Assembly: GCF_036511935.1 (NCBI RefSeq)
Contig: NZ_AP028878.1
Location: 2,480,001-2,544,000 of the forward strand
Reading direction: 5' to 3'
From: Marinobacter nanhaiticus D15-8W
GTDB taxonomy: Bacteria; Pseudomonadota; Gammaproteobacteria; Pseudomonadales; Oleiphilaceae
Length of the DNA stretch: 64,000 bases
The translations under genes were made by a program, and so were the position numbers. Under the pieces are notes generated by a model. It searched no databases. It was not told the origin of the DNA and worked only from the letters and a program-made list of their open reading frames with translations. Shown one piece after another: positions 27,750-35,396 of this stretch; position 1 is the stretch's first letter, and each line of letters starts with the position of its first letter.

Positions 27750-29495
27750 CTATGAGTTGGTTTTGGCGCCAGGATCCGAAGGATGAGCGGTGAGGGTCTG
27801 CCACCCTTCGAACGTGCTCAGGAATACCCGTCCAGAGAGGTTCGCCATAAACCGGGTGGACTGGAGCCGATCCATTACCGGTCCTTTTACTTCGGCCAAG
27901 TGGAACCGCAATCCCGCGGACTGGAGGCGGGTATTGATGGTGTCCAGGATGTCCAGGGCGGAGGCATCGATGGTATTGACCCCGGTACACATCAGGATCA
28001 GGTCCGTCGCTCCGGGACGCTGGCGCAAAACCTCGCTTATGCGATCCTCGAGATACTGGGCATTGGCGAAGTAGATGGCTTCATCCACGCGCATAATGAT
28101 CACCCGTGCGTCGGTTTCCACGGTGTAGCGTTTCTCGTTGCGGAAGTGTTCGGTGCCGGGAATGCGACCCACGATAGCGATATGGGGGCGGCTGGTCCGG
28201 TAGAGGTAGAGCACCAGCGATAGGCCCACCCCCACAAGGATGCCCTCGGTAATGCCGATCAACAGGGTAACCAGTAGGGTCGCCACCAGGGCCATGCCGT
28301 CCTGTCGGGAGTAGCGCCAGGTCTCCCGCAACCCCCGGATGTCCACCAGGGTGGTGACCGCGACGATAATGGTTGCAGCCAGAGTCGCCTCCGGCAGGAA
28401 ATGAAACAGGCTGGAGAAGAAGACCGTAACGATGCCAATGCCAAGTGCGGTGAAGAGACTGGCCATCTGGGTCTGGGCGCCGGCCTCGTCGTTCACCACC
28501 GAACGCGAGAATCCACCGGCAACGGCCAGGCCGCCGGCAAACGCCGAGGTGACATTGGCGGCTCCCAGCCCCATCAGTTCCTGGTTCGGGTCGAGACGCT
28601 CGCCACGGCGCGCTGCCATGCGGTGGGCGATCGAGGTGGATTCCACGAAGATCACCAGGCTGATCAGGAACGCCGGCACCAACAACGCTTCGACCAACGC
28701 CAGGTTGAGCTCGGGCATCGCCAGCGGGGGTAAACCCTGCGGCAGATCGCCAATGACCGCTACACCGTTCGCGCCAAGCTGAAAACCGGCTACCAGAGCA
28801 CTGGTGGCAATCACCGCCACCATCGGTGCCAGCCTGGCCAGCGAAGACGCAACGGGTTTGGGAAACTTGAAAGTCTCCAGCAAGGGCTTCGCGAAGCGCC
28901 GCGACACGACGAGGAAGACAATCACGCCGGCACCGATCAGGGCCGTGGTGGCGCTGAAATCGCTGAAACCGGAGATCAGGGAATCCAGCAGTGCCAGTAC
29001 GTTGCCGCCGTGAGTTTCGACCCCCAGCAAAGAACCCAACTGGCTGACAATAATGACCAGCGCCGACCCGGTAATAAATCCGGAAATAACGGGATGACTG
29101 ATGAAGTTGGCGATAAAGCCCAGCCGGGCGGCACCCATTCCGAACAGCATGATACCGGAGATCAAGGCGAGCCCGAGGGAGGCTGCACCGTAACCGGCAA
29201 GCCCCTGTTCGACGATATGCCCGACGGCTGTGGCGCTCATCAGGGCGATAAGTGCCACCGGGCCTATAGCCAAGGTACGGCTGCTGGCGAAGAGCGTATA
29301 GCCGAGTAAGGGGAGTATGCTGGCATAGAGTCCGGTTTCCGGCGGTAGCCCGGCGAGCAGGGCGTAAGCCAGGGACTGGGGGATGACCAGGACAGTCATG
29401 ATGCAGCCAGCGAGGATATCCTGCGCCAGGGTATGGCGCTGATAGCCACGCAACCAGACGAGTGGCGGAAACAGGCGCTGTAGGCGGTTCGACAT
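27750..29495 (-). CDS. SulP-family anion permease with STAS domain
   Basis: A 581-residue SLC26/SulP transporter. The N-terminal membrane domain has about 10-14 helices, with the family opening 'QDILAGCIMTVLVIPQSLAYALLAGLPPETGLYAS' broken by conserved P, Q and Y residues, and 'GLGAANVTSAFAGGLAVAGGFSRS'. The C-terminal cytoplasmic STAS domain covers about 450-560 ('LILMCTGVNTIDASALDIL'). It starts 12 bp after the DUF442 gene in what looks like a sulfur-handling operon, so sulfate or sulfite is a reasonable substrate, possibly exported as an oxidation product. Many SulP proteins carry bicarbonate instead, so the substrate is an inference from context. Confidence 0.87.
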   Translation of the reverse strand: MSNRLQRLFPPLVWLRGYQRHTLAQDILAGCIMTVLVIPQSLAYALLAGLPPETGLYASILPLLGYTLFASSRTLAIGPVALIALMSATAVGHIVEQGLAGYGAASLGLALISGIMLFGMGAARLGFIANFISHPVISGFITGSALVIIVSQLGSLLGVETHGGNVLALLDSLISGFSDFSATTALIGAGVIVFLVVSRRFAKPLLETFKFPKPVASSLARLAPMVAVIATSALVAGFQLGANGVAVIGDLPQGLPPLAMPELNLALVEALLVPAFLISLVIFVESTSIAHRMAARRGERLDPNQELMGLGAANVTSAFAGGLAVAGGFSRSVVNDEAGAQTQMASLFTALGIGIVTVFFSSLFHFLPEATLAATIIVAVTTLVDIRGLRETWRYSRQDGMALVATLLVTLLIGITEGILVGVGLSLVLYLYRTSRPHIAIVGRIPGTEHFRNEKRYTVETDARVIIMRVDEAIYFANAQYLEDRISEVLRQRPGATDLILMCTGVNTIDASALDILDTINTRLQSAGLRFHLAEVKGPVMDRLQSTRFMANLSGRVFLSTFEGWQTLTAHPSDPGAKTNS

Positions 29496-29507
29496 AGATC
29501 CGGACGG

Positions 29508-29942
29508 TCAGTCGCGGATCTGACTGGCAAGGCCCAGCATACGCTCACGGTGCTTGCTGAGGTCATAGCCTTCAGCCCGGGCGGTCTGTAGCAGCTTATC
29601 GATATTGTCCTTGCGTGCCTTGGAGAGCGCCCAAAGCGTAGAGCAGCGCGTGCCGGTGCGGCAGAACGCGAGGATCGGTTTGGGTGCATCCTGCAGGACA
29701 GGCGTGAAAGCCTGTACGTCCTCGTCGGTGATATTGCCGGACTGCACCGGCAGGTAAATCCATTCCATCCCGTGCTGGCGCGCAGCCTCGGCAATGTCAT
29801 CCGTTGACGGCTGATCTTCCCCTTCATGATCCGGACGGTTCGATACCAGGGTCCTGAACCCCGCCTTGGCCGCCTCGGCAACATCATCGACGGTAATCTG
29901 TGGCGCGACGGTAAGGTCGTTGTCGAGCTTGTGCAGTTCCAT
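29508..29942 (-). CDS. DUF442 / TIGR01244 phosphatase-like sulfurtransferase
   Basis: A 144-residue protein of the DUF442 family, with a dual-specificity-phosphatase fold. The catalytic loop CRTGTRC matches the Cys-x5-Arg signature. I start at ATG 29942 ('MELHKLDN') with AAGGAGA upstream, not at the longer 29990 form. In Xylella and Agrobacterium this domain is fused to the persulfide dioxygenase of the BigR operon (Blh) and works as a sulfurtransferase or rhodanese-like module. Here it stands alone, with no dioxygenase in the cluster. It is 12 bp upstream of the SulP gene and 132 bp downstream of the YeeE/YedE pair. Confidence 0.85.
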   Translation of the reverse strand: MELHKLDNDLTVAPQITVDDVAEAAKAGFRTLVSNRPDHEGEDQPSTDDIAEAARQHGMEWIYLPVQSGNITDEDVQAFTPVLQDAPKPILAFCRTGTRCSTLWALSKARKDNIDKLLQTARAEGYDLSKHRERMLGLASQIRD

Positions 29943-30074
29943 AAAGCGTCTCCTTGAAGAGGACCTGAGCCCAGGGAGGGGCACGGGCACCGAATATAAC
30001 CTCTGATTTTCAATAGCTTAACATTTAAAGCCCGATCTGGATGCGGGTAAACCTGAACACCGGGCGAGATCGAC

Positions 30075-30530
30075 TCATCTCATATCCTGCCCGGCGGCAG
30101 GCGAAACTGCCTTTGCTATCCGTCCCTGGAAAAGATCATGGAACGCCATTCCGACGACCATCGCGACGACGAATATGGCGGCTTCGGCTTTACCTGCGCC
30201 CAGCGCAACCAGGGCCGGGCCCGGACAGAATCCCGCCAGGCCCCAGCCCACGCCGAACAGTAGCGCACCGACCACCAGTTTCCGGTCCACTTGTGTGGCT
30301 GTCGGCAGGCGAATGGGTTGCCCGAGAAAGCTTGTGACCCGGCGGCGGGCTATCGTGAACGCGACCAGTCCCACCAGGATGGCGCCGACCATGACGAAAG
30401 CCAGCGAGGGGTCCCAGGGGCCGGCGAGGTCCAGGAATCCCAGCACCTTTTCGGGGTTGGCCATTCCGGAGACCAGAAGGCCGATGCCGAAAACCAGTCC
30501 GGTTGCGAAGGCACTGAACGGGTAGCTCAT
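30075..30530 (-). CDS. YeeE/YedE half-transporter, DUF6691 type (PmpB-like)
   Basis: A ~151-residue membrane protein with four predicted helices, starting 'MSYPFSAFATGLVFGIGLLV'. The conserved motif 'GWGLAGFCPGPALVALGAG' carries the family cysteine. Together with the preceding gene it equals one full-length YeeE (TsuA-type thiosulfate transporter) split into two halves, the arrangement known as PmpA/PmpB next to BigR. The ATG overlaps the upstream stop as TGATG, so the two halves are made in a coupled way. Transport of thiosulfate or another reduced sulfur compound is inferred from family and context. Confidence 0.85.
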   Translation of the reverse strand: MSYPFSAFATGLVFGIGLLVSGMANPEKVLGFLDLAGPWDPSLAFVMVGAILVGLVAFTIARRRVTSFLGQPIRLPTATQVDRKLVVGALLFGVGWGLAGFCPGPALVALGAGKAEAAIFVVAMVVGMAFHDLFQGRIAKAVSPAAGQDMR

Positions 30531-30970
30531 CACATACCTCCAAGCACATGGCGGGCAACATATACGGTGGCGAAGCCGGCGCCCATAAACAGCAGGGTGG
30601 CTACAAGGGATCTGGGCGACAGGCGGGACAGGCCGCAGACGCCATGACCGCTGGTACAACCCGAGCCCAGGCGAGTCCCATAACCGACCAGGAGTCCTGC
30701 CGCGACAAGAACGGGCGTCGAGGCGCTGACCTCGATGTCCGGTAGTGCGCTAAAGATTATCCAGAGCGCCGGTGCGCCGATCATTCCCGCCAGGAAGGCG
30801 CCTCGCCAGGCTATGTCGCCTCGGCCCGGTTTCAGCAGGCCGCCGAGTATGCCGCTGATTCCGGCAACGCGGCCGTTAAGAAGGATAAACGCACCGGCCG
30901 CAAGCCCGATCAATACCCCTCCCACGGCTGCGCTGAAAGGCGTAAATGCGGTCCAGTCTACAGTGATCAT
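30530..30970 (-). CDS. YeeE/YedE half-transporter (PmpA-like)
   Basis: A 146-residue membrane protein with four or five helices. The signature 'GYGTRLGSGCTSGHGVCGLS' contains the conserved cysteine of YeeE/YedE pores, which in the thiosulfate transporter TsuA relay the sulfur ion. It overlaps the regulator gene upstream by four bases (ATGA) and the second half-transporter downstream by one base, giving a tight three-gene unit regulator-PmpA-PmpB. Confidence 0.87.
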   Translation of the reverse strand: MITVDWTAFTPFSAAVGGVLIGLAAGAFILLNGRVAGISGILGGLLKPGRGDIAWRGAFLAGMIGAPALWIIFSALPDIEVSASTPVLVAAGLLVGYGTRLGSGCTSGHGVCGLSRLSPRSLVATLLFMGAGFATVYVARHVLGGM

Positions 30971-31296
30971 GATCCCCGTCCTTCGTTGCAGAAGAGTTCA
31001 TAGAGCTGTTGTATCATCACCAGAACCTTGGGTTCGCCGATGCTGTAGAAGACTTTCTTCCCCATCTTGCGTGGAACGATCAGGCCTTCGCGCCGCAGGA
31101 TCCCCAGCTGCTGGGACAGGGATGGCTGCCGTATTCCCGTCAGCTCTTCCAGATCACTGACGCCCAGTTCGCCCTGGCTCAACTGGCAGAGCAACATCAA
31201 CCGGTCCGCGTTGGCCATACTGCGCAGGAAATGGCTGGCCTGTGCAGCGGCATTGCGCATGGCGTGCACGTTGATGGGCGCTGTTTCGATCGTCAT
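30967..31296 (-). CDS. ArsR-family sulfur sensor, BigR/SqrR-like
   Basis: A 109-residue winged-helix repressor ('ANADRLMLLCQLSQGELGV', 'QPSLSQQLGILRREGLIVPRK'). It has exactly two cysteines, Cys37 and Cys103, 66 residues apart. This is the same spacing as the Cys42/Cys108 (BigR) and Cys41/Cys107 (SqrR) pairs that form a disulfide or tetrasulfide with persulfides and release DNA. Start chosen at ATG 31296 ('MTIETAPINV'). Family and context predict repression of its own operon until sulfide or persulfide rises. The ~115 bp upstream of its start contain a very AT-rich block (about 31349-31382), the likely promoter/operator. Confidence 0.86.
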   Translation of the reverse strand: MTIETAPINVHAMRNAAAQASHFLRSMANADRLMLLCQLSQGELGVSDLEELTGIRQPSLSQQLGILRREGLIVPRKMGKKVFYSIGEPKVLVMIQQLYELFCNEGRGS

Positions 31297-31809
31297 TGGG
31301 TTTCTCCGTTTTGTTGTTCTTGTTGCGGCAGAGCCGTAGCATCCTATCAACAATTAAATAAAATATATAATGAAAAAATAAAAGTGCAAGTCGTAAAATA
31401 AATAAACGGGAGAAAGGCTATAAAGCGATAATAAAAAAAGCCCGGCACGGGAGGCCGGGCAGAGGCGTGCGAGTAGTATCCATGAAAGACTTCCAGACAA
31501 ACCGGCATCAGCAGGGATACCGGTAACCCTCAGTATTGATCATATTTTGGACATCTCAAGTTTTTAGCCGCCGCAGTTGAAACTATTTTCTTCTAAATAA
31601 ATAGCTCTTATATCGTTGCGGAACCGACCGATTTAAGTGATTGTTTAGTGCCTCTTATGACAGACGCCGAGATGGGAATATGCCGGCAACGGGTGGAAAT
31701 AAACGCTGGGTAGTCTCGCTTTCGGAAGGCTGCCCGTGACTGATTCGGAGCGGCGTCTGTAATACAATGGCGGAACACAGCCCGGCTATCGGCACATGGA
31801 GTACGACCT
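31297..31809. other. 513-bp intergenic region between the BigR-like and phasin genes
   Basis: It holds the AT-rich upstream region of the sulfur operon (31349-31382), a minus-strand terminator (31433-31460) that matches no annotated gene, ~300 bp without a convincing reading frame, and the upstream region of the phasin gene with a possible -10 TACAAT at 31763-31768 and a weak -35 (CTGATT) 17 bases before it. Confidence 0.6.
31433..31460 (-). terminator. Orphan minus-strand terminator
   Basis: On the minus strand a perfect 7-bp GCCCGGC / GCCGGGC stem with a 7-base loop is followed by seven T residues. The nearest gene upstream on that strand ends beyond 32,376, past the phasin gene, so the hairpin may close a small untranslated RNA. 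Confidence 0.65.
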
Positions 31810-32250
31810 ATGAGCAGTGACAACCAGAACGACCAGGATCGCGATGTCCAGCTTGCTGGCAAGATCAAGGATTCGGCTCGGCAAATCTGGCTGGCAGGCC
31901 TCGGTGCCTATACCAAGGCAGAGGAGGACGCCGGCAAGTTTTTCGACCGGCTCGTCCATGAGGGTGAGGAACTCGAGAGCAAGACGCGGGGCGTCGTCGA
32001 ACGCCATGTACGCAACGTCGAAGGCCGGGTCGAGGAGGTGAAGGAACGGGCCACCGGTACCTGGGATCGCCTGGAAGGTCTGTTCGACGAGCGCGTATCG
32101 GGCGCCTTGCGACGCCTCGGCATTCACCGGCGGGAAGAGATAGAGGCTCTGGAATCGCGGATTGCTGCCTTGGAGTCCGAACTTGCTACGGTCCGCAAGG
32201 AGCAGAAGAAGGCTGCACAGAAGGCAGGTAGCGGTAAGAAACAGGGCTAA
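31810..32250 (+). CDS. Phasin-family polyhydroxyalkanoate granule protein
   Basis: A 146-residue protein of the PhaI/PhaF phasin family. The phasin segment covers about 15-110 ('KDSARQIWLAGLGAYTKAEEDAG', 'KFFDRLVHEGEELE'), followed by a Glu/Arg coiled coil and a short Lys/Ala-rich tail ('KKAAQKAGSGKKQG'). Phasins coat PHA granules and link them to the nucleoid through basic tails. A TetR regulator of PhaD type is convergent just downstream. No PHA synthase gene is in the window. Confidence 0.9.
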   Translation: MSSDNQNDQDRDVQLAGKIKDSARQIWLAGLGAYTKAEEDAGKFFDRLVHEGEELESKTRGVVERHVRNVEGRVEEVKERATGTWDRLEGLFDERVSGALRRLGIHRREEIEALESRIAALESELATVRKEQKKAAQKAGSGKKQG

Positions 32251-32375
32251 TCCCGGTTAGCCGCTGCGGCCTTTGACGTTAGGACTCAACGTGGCTGCCT
32301 GGATGTCAATACCGGCATTGGTATGGATACCCTATAGATAGCCAGCGCTCCGCCCGCGATAGGTCCAGCCCAGAC

Positions 32376-33002
32376 TCAAAGATACGCTTCAGCCATAAGA
32401 CTCGCCTGCGTCCTGGCGTCCTCCACCAGGTAGGGTGTTATCAGGTTGATCATCTGGAACACCCCTCGCCCGAGGTCCACATTGTCCTTGTCATCCAGGT
32501 GAGAGAGTAGCTCGAAGCTGACCCAGTAGCTGATCGTCAGGTTCAGTTGCTCGCAGAGTCCATCCAGTTCGTGATCGCTGATGCCCATTAAACCCTGGTT
32601 TCGCAGGCTATTGCAGACGGTGGCGAACGCTTTGCGTTTAAGTTTGAGGATATTGCGAAAGCGCCGCTGGAGGTTGTCATAGCGCGACAGCACGTTGACG
32701 AGGTCCTGGTAGAGAAACCGGTAGCGCGCGATGGCCTCGAACGTGAGATGAAGGAAGATGCCGATCTGTTCCAGACTGACGTCGACATCCTTCGGCACGG
32801 CGAGCAAGTCCAGCATCTCGTCTTCATAGTGGCCGAAAAGCTCGCAGACGATGTCGCCCTTGCTCTTGAAGTGGTAGTACAGGTTGCCCGGGCTGATATC
32901 CAGTTCGTCGGAAATCAACAAGGTTGTCACATTGGGCTCGCCCACCACATTGAACAGCGTGAGGCTGGTATCCAGGATCCTGTCGCGGGTCTTGACCTTC
33001 AT
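32376..33002 (-). CDS. TetR-family regulator, PhaD-like
   Basis: A 208-residue TetR/AcrR protein. The N-terminal helix-turn-helix ('TRDRILDTSLTLFNVVGEPN', 'DELDISPGNLYYHFKSKGDI') and the C-terminal 'IARYRFLYQDLVNVL' region closely resemble what I recall of Pseudomonas PhaD, the activator of PHA-depolymerase and phasin genes that senses a beta-oxidation intermediate. The phasin gene next door supports this. I leave the symbol empty because the family assignment rests on memory. Confidence 0.82.
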   Translation of the reverse strand: MKVKTRDRILDTSLTLFNVVGEPNVTTLLISDELDISPGNLYYHFKSKGDIVCELFGHYEDEMLDLLAVPKDVDVSLEQIGIFLHLTFEAIARYRFLYQDLVNVLSRYDNLQRRFRNILKLKRKAFATVCNSLRNQGLMGISDHELDGLCEQLNLTISYWVSFELLSHLDDKDNVDLGRGVFQMINLITPYLVEDARTQASLMAEAYL

Positions 33003-33066
33003 GGGCGTCCTTTATGCTCTTGCGCGCCTTTCCATTGGACTGCTGCGATGAGCGAGCCAGGCTCAA

Positions 33067-33879
33067 CTACAATTCGAATTCGGCCCACACCGGACAATGA
33101 TCCGAAGGCCGCTCCATGCCGCGGATGTCGTAGGACACGCCTGCAGATTTGGCCTTGGGCAGCAAGCCGTTGCTCGCCATGATGAGATCGATGCGCAGTC
33201 CCCGACGCGGATCCCGCTCAAAGCCTTTGCTGCGGTAATCGAACCAGCTGAAGGTGTTGTCTTCATCCGGATTCAGTTTGCGGAATACATCGGTCAGTCC
33301 CCAGCTCTCCAGGGTGCTCATCCACTCGCGCTCTTCCGGCAGGAAGCTGCATTTTCCGGTGCGTAGCCAGCGCTTGGCGTTATCGGCGCCAATGCCAATA
33401 TCCAGGTCCCGGGGCGAGATATTCATATCTCCCATTACAATAACCGGATCGTCCGGCTTGGCGATGTCGTCGAGGTAACGGTTCAAGTCCGCATAAAACT
33501 TCTGCTTGGCCGGGAACTTGATCGGGTGGTCGCGGTTTTCACCCTGGGGGAAGTAGCCGTTGATGATGGTGAGCGTCCTATCGCCGACCTTGAACTTACC
33601 CATGATCAGGCGCCGTTGGGAGACACCGTCATCCCAAGGGTAGCCTTTCTGGACCTCCTCGGGCGTCTGGCGCGAGAGCAGGGCGACGCCGTAATGGGTT
33701 TTCTGCCCATGGAAATGGACGTCGTAGCCCATGGCCCGGATTTCCTCTTCCGGGAATTCCTCATCGGTAACTTTGGTTTCCTGCAGGCCGATGAAGTCGG
33801 GATTGTAGGTATCGACCACAGCCCTGAGCTGGTGCAGGCGCGTACGGATGCTGTTGACGTTGAAAGAGACGACGATCAT
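33067..33879 (-). CDS. xthA: Exodeoxyribonuclease III
   Basis: A 270-residue AP endonuclease/3'-5' exonuclease. Active-site landmarks are Asn7 in 'SFNVNSIR', Glu34 in 'GLQETKV', '[13 protein letters not shown]' (Asp and Asn), 'RIDLIMAS' and the terminal '[13 protein letters not shown]' with the catalytic Asp-His. I start at ATG 33879 ('[10 protein letters not shown]'), the invariant family start; the longer frame to 33990 adds unrelated residues. It works in base-excision repair. Upstream is a 235-bp gap to the acyl-modification operon. Confidence 0.93.
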   Translation of the reverse strand: MIVVSFNVNSIRTRLHQLRAVVDTYNPDFIGLQETKVTDEEFPEEEIRAMGYDVHFHGQKTHYGVALLSRQTPEEVQKGYPWDDGVSQRRLIMGKFKVGDRTLTIINGYFPQGENRDHPIKFPAKQKFYADLNRYLDDIAKPDDPVIVMGDMNISPRDLDIGIGADNAKRWLRTGKCSFLPEEREWMSTLESWGLTDVFRKLNPDEDNTFSWFDYRSKGFERDPRRGLRIDLIMASNGLLPKAKSAGVSYDIRGMERPSDHCPVWAEFEL

Positions 33880-34114
33880 GGGTGGCCAGGTATCCTTGTT
33901 TGTGTCGGAAAGGACGTGGTTTGGAACGTGAGTCAGTTGAAACGTTTGCCAGTTAAGACATAAGCCAGAAAGGTGCTGAAACGGTTCCAAAATTTCCCAA
34001 AGAGTCTACCACAGCCACCCTTCAGGCAAAGGAGGGACCGCGCCGGATACACACAGCGATCCCTCAGGGCCGGGGCCGCGTGCCCGCCCTGTGAGGAAAG
34101 TCTCAGTGTGACTC

Positions 34115-34873
34115 TTAGCGAGGTAATAGCGGGCAGGGTGGCTCGCTGGTGTCGTAACGCAAATGCACGGTGTAGTTTCGATCTTCGTCCTTGCGGATAT
34201 TCCCGAGGCCCCTGTAATCGGTAATCCGGCCACGCTCATCGAAACCCACCAGGATGGGATCGACGACCCAGCGCAGGAACATCTGCGAGGGCAGCATCGA
34301 AACCACAAGGTAGGCATCGATCTCCTGGTTGTCGGTGGGTTCGGCCACAAAGCGGTAGGCTTCGCCCCGGGTGGGCGCGAGGAAGCGGAAGTCGACCTGG
34401 CGCCCGTCGGTGAGTGTCGACCAGTGGTCCCGGATAAAGTGGACGAAACCGGAGTCGATCACGACGTCCGGGGACAGCGGCACCGTATCGTTTTGCGTAT
34501 CACCTCCGGGGGTGTTCCAGACGATCCTGGCTTCGGTGTCGTCGACGTTGGTGATTTGCATCCGCTCGTCGAACAGCGGTTGCCTGAAATCGACGGACGG
34601 ACGCTGGCGGCCATACTCGTAATCCAGCGACTTGCTGGCGAATGCCTCACCTTCCGTACCGAGTTCGCTGTCCAGCGCAACGTAGTCGACCGCGTGTGAT
34701 CGGGCACGAAATCTACCGTCTACGCATTCGCCCCCGATACTGTGTTGTTCCTGGTATAGCGGCTTGCCCTCGAAAGTTTCGGCTGTTGCTGAAAAACGGT
34801 AGGTCTCCGCCATCAGCGGTAATGGCAGGATCAGAAGGGCAGGCAGGGAAGGAATCGCAGTAATCCGCCTCAT
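34115..34873 (-). CDS. Secreted protein of unknown function, last gene of acyl-modification operon
   Basis: About 252 residues from ATG 34873, with a short signal peptide ('AIPSLPALLILPLPLMAETY'). The mature part is predicted mostly beta ('YRFSATAETFEGKPLYQEQH', 'DFRFLAPTRGEAYRFVAEP', 'MFLRWVVDPILVGFDERG'). The overall shape, with a substrate-cavity feel, recalls periplasmic lipocalin-like or DUF3108-like proteins, but I cannot name the family. It overlaps the DUF2878 gene by four bases (ATGA), so it belongs to the operon. The much longer frame extending to 35338 is an artefact of the overlapping gene. Confidence 0.7.
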   Translation of the reverse strand: MRRITAIPSLPALLILPLPLMAETYRFSATAETFEGKPLYQEQHSIGGECVDGRFRARSHAVDYVALDSELGTEGEAFASKSLDYEYGRQRPSVDFRQPLFDERMQITNVDDTEARIVWNTPGGDTQNDTVPLSPDVVIDSGFVHFIRDHWSTLTDGRQVDFRFLAPTRGEAYRFVAEPTDNQEIDAYLVVSMLPSQMFLRWVVDPILVGFDERGRITDYRGLGNIRKDEDRNYTVHLRYDTSEPPCPLLPR

Positions 34874-35394
34874 ACCGGTGTGATCTCCCTGAAATAATGG
34901 TGCTTCATCTGCATCAGTAAGGGAAACAGAAGGGCCCAGCCTACGGCGAGGGCAATCAGACTGACCAGCAGGTCCGGGAATACGATCGGGCCGATGCGTG
35001 TCGCGCTCCAGTAGGCGAAGGGACCTGCAACAGGGGCCAGCACGAAGGGCAGCCAAACGGTCCTGCCCATCCAGGCCAGGGAGTGAGCCAGCGTCGTCAT
35101 AAAAACCGCCCACAAACCCACCAGCCATGCGGGCGTCCAATGTGGCCCCGCGCCCGGTTCGATCAGAACTCCCAGCTTGAACCAAAGCCCATCCAGCAGG
35201 GAACCCAGCAGCGTACCGAGAAGGATGAACTGGATTTCCCGGCCCGGTCGCTGGCTGACCAGGACAAGGTGAATGACGACGATACCCCCAGCGACAGCCA
35301 CCGCCGTATACCCGGGAAAGATCACGCATGTCAGCCATCCAACCTGGAAAAGGATGAAATTGGTGACGTTACGTGCAAGCGCGTGTTGGATCAT
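34870..35394 (-). CDS. DUF2878 family membrane protein
   Basis: About 174 residues from ATG 35394, with five or six predicted membrane helices ('FILFQVGWLTCVIFPG', 'GGIVVIHLVLVSQRPGR', 'GLWAVFMTTLAHSLAWM'). The pattern with 'LLGSLLDGLWFKLGVL' fits the DUF2878 family, which often accompanies cfa, DUF1365 and FAD genes in marine Gammaproteobacteria. The start codon comes two bases after the cfa-like stop codon. Role unknown; a membrane partner of the acyl-modifying enzymes is likely from context. Confidence 0.78.
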   Translation of the reverse strand: MIQHALARNVTNFILFQVGWLTCVIFPGYTAVAVAGGIVVIHLVLVSQRPGREIQFILLGTLLGSLLDGLWFKLGVLIEPGAGPHWTPAWLVGLWAVFMTTLAHSLAWMGRTVWLPFVLAPVAGPFAYWSATRIGPIVFPDLLVSLIALAVGWALLFPLLMQMKHHYFREITPV

Positions 35395-35396
35395 GG

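Noticed and set aside
34874..35338. N-terminal extension giving a 407-residue version of the secreted protein
   Set aside because: It runs out of frame through the DUF2878 gene; the signal peptide starts at ATG 34873 with the usual ATGA overlap.
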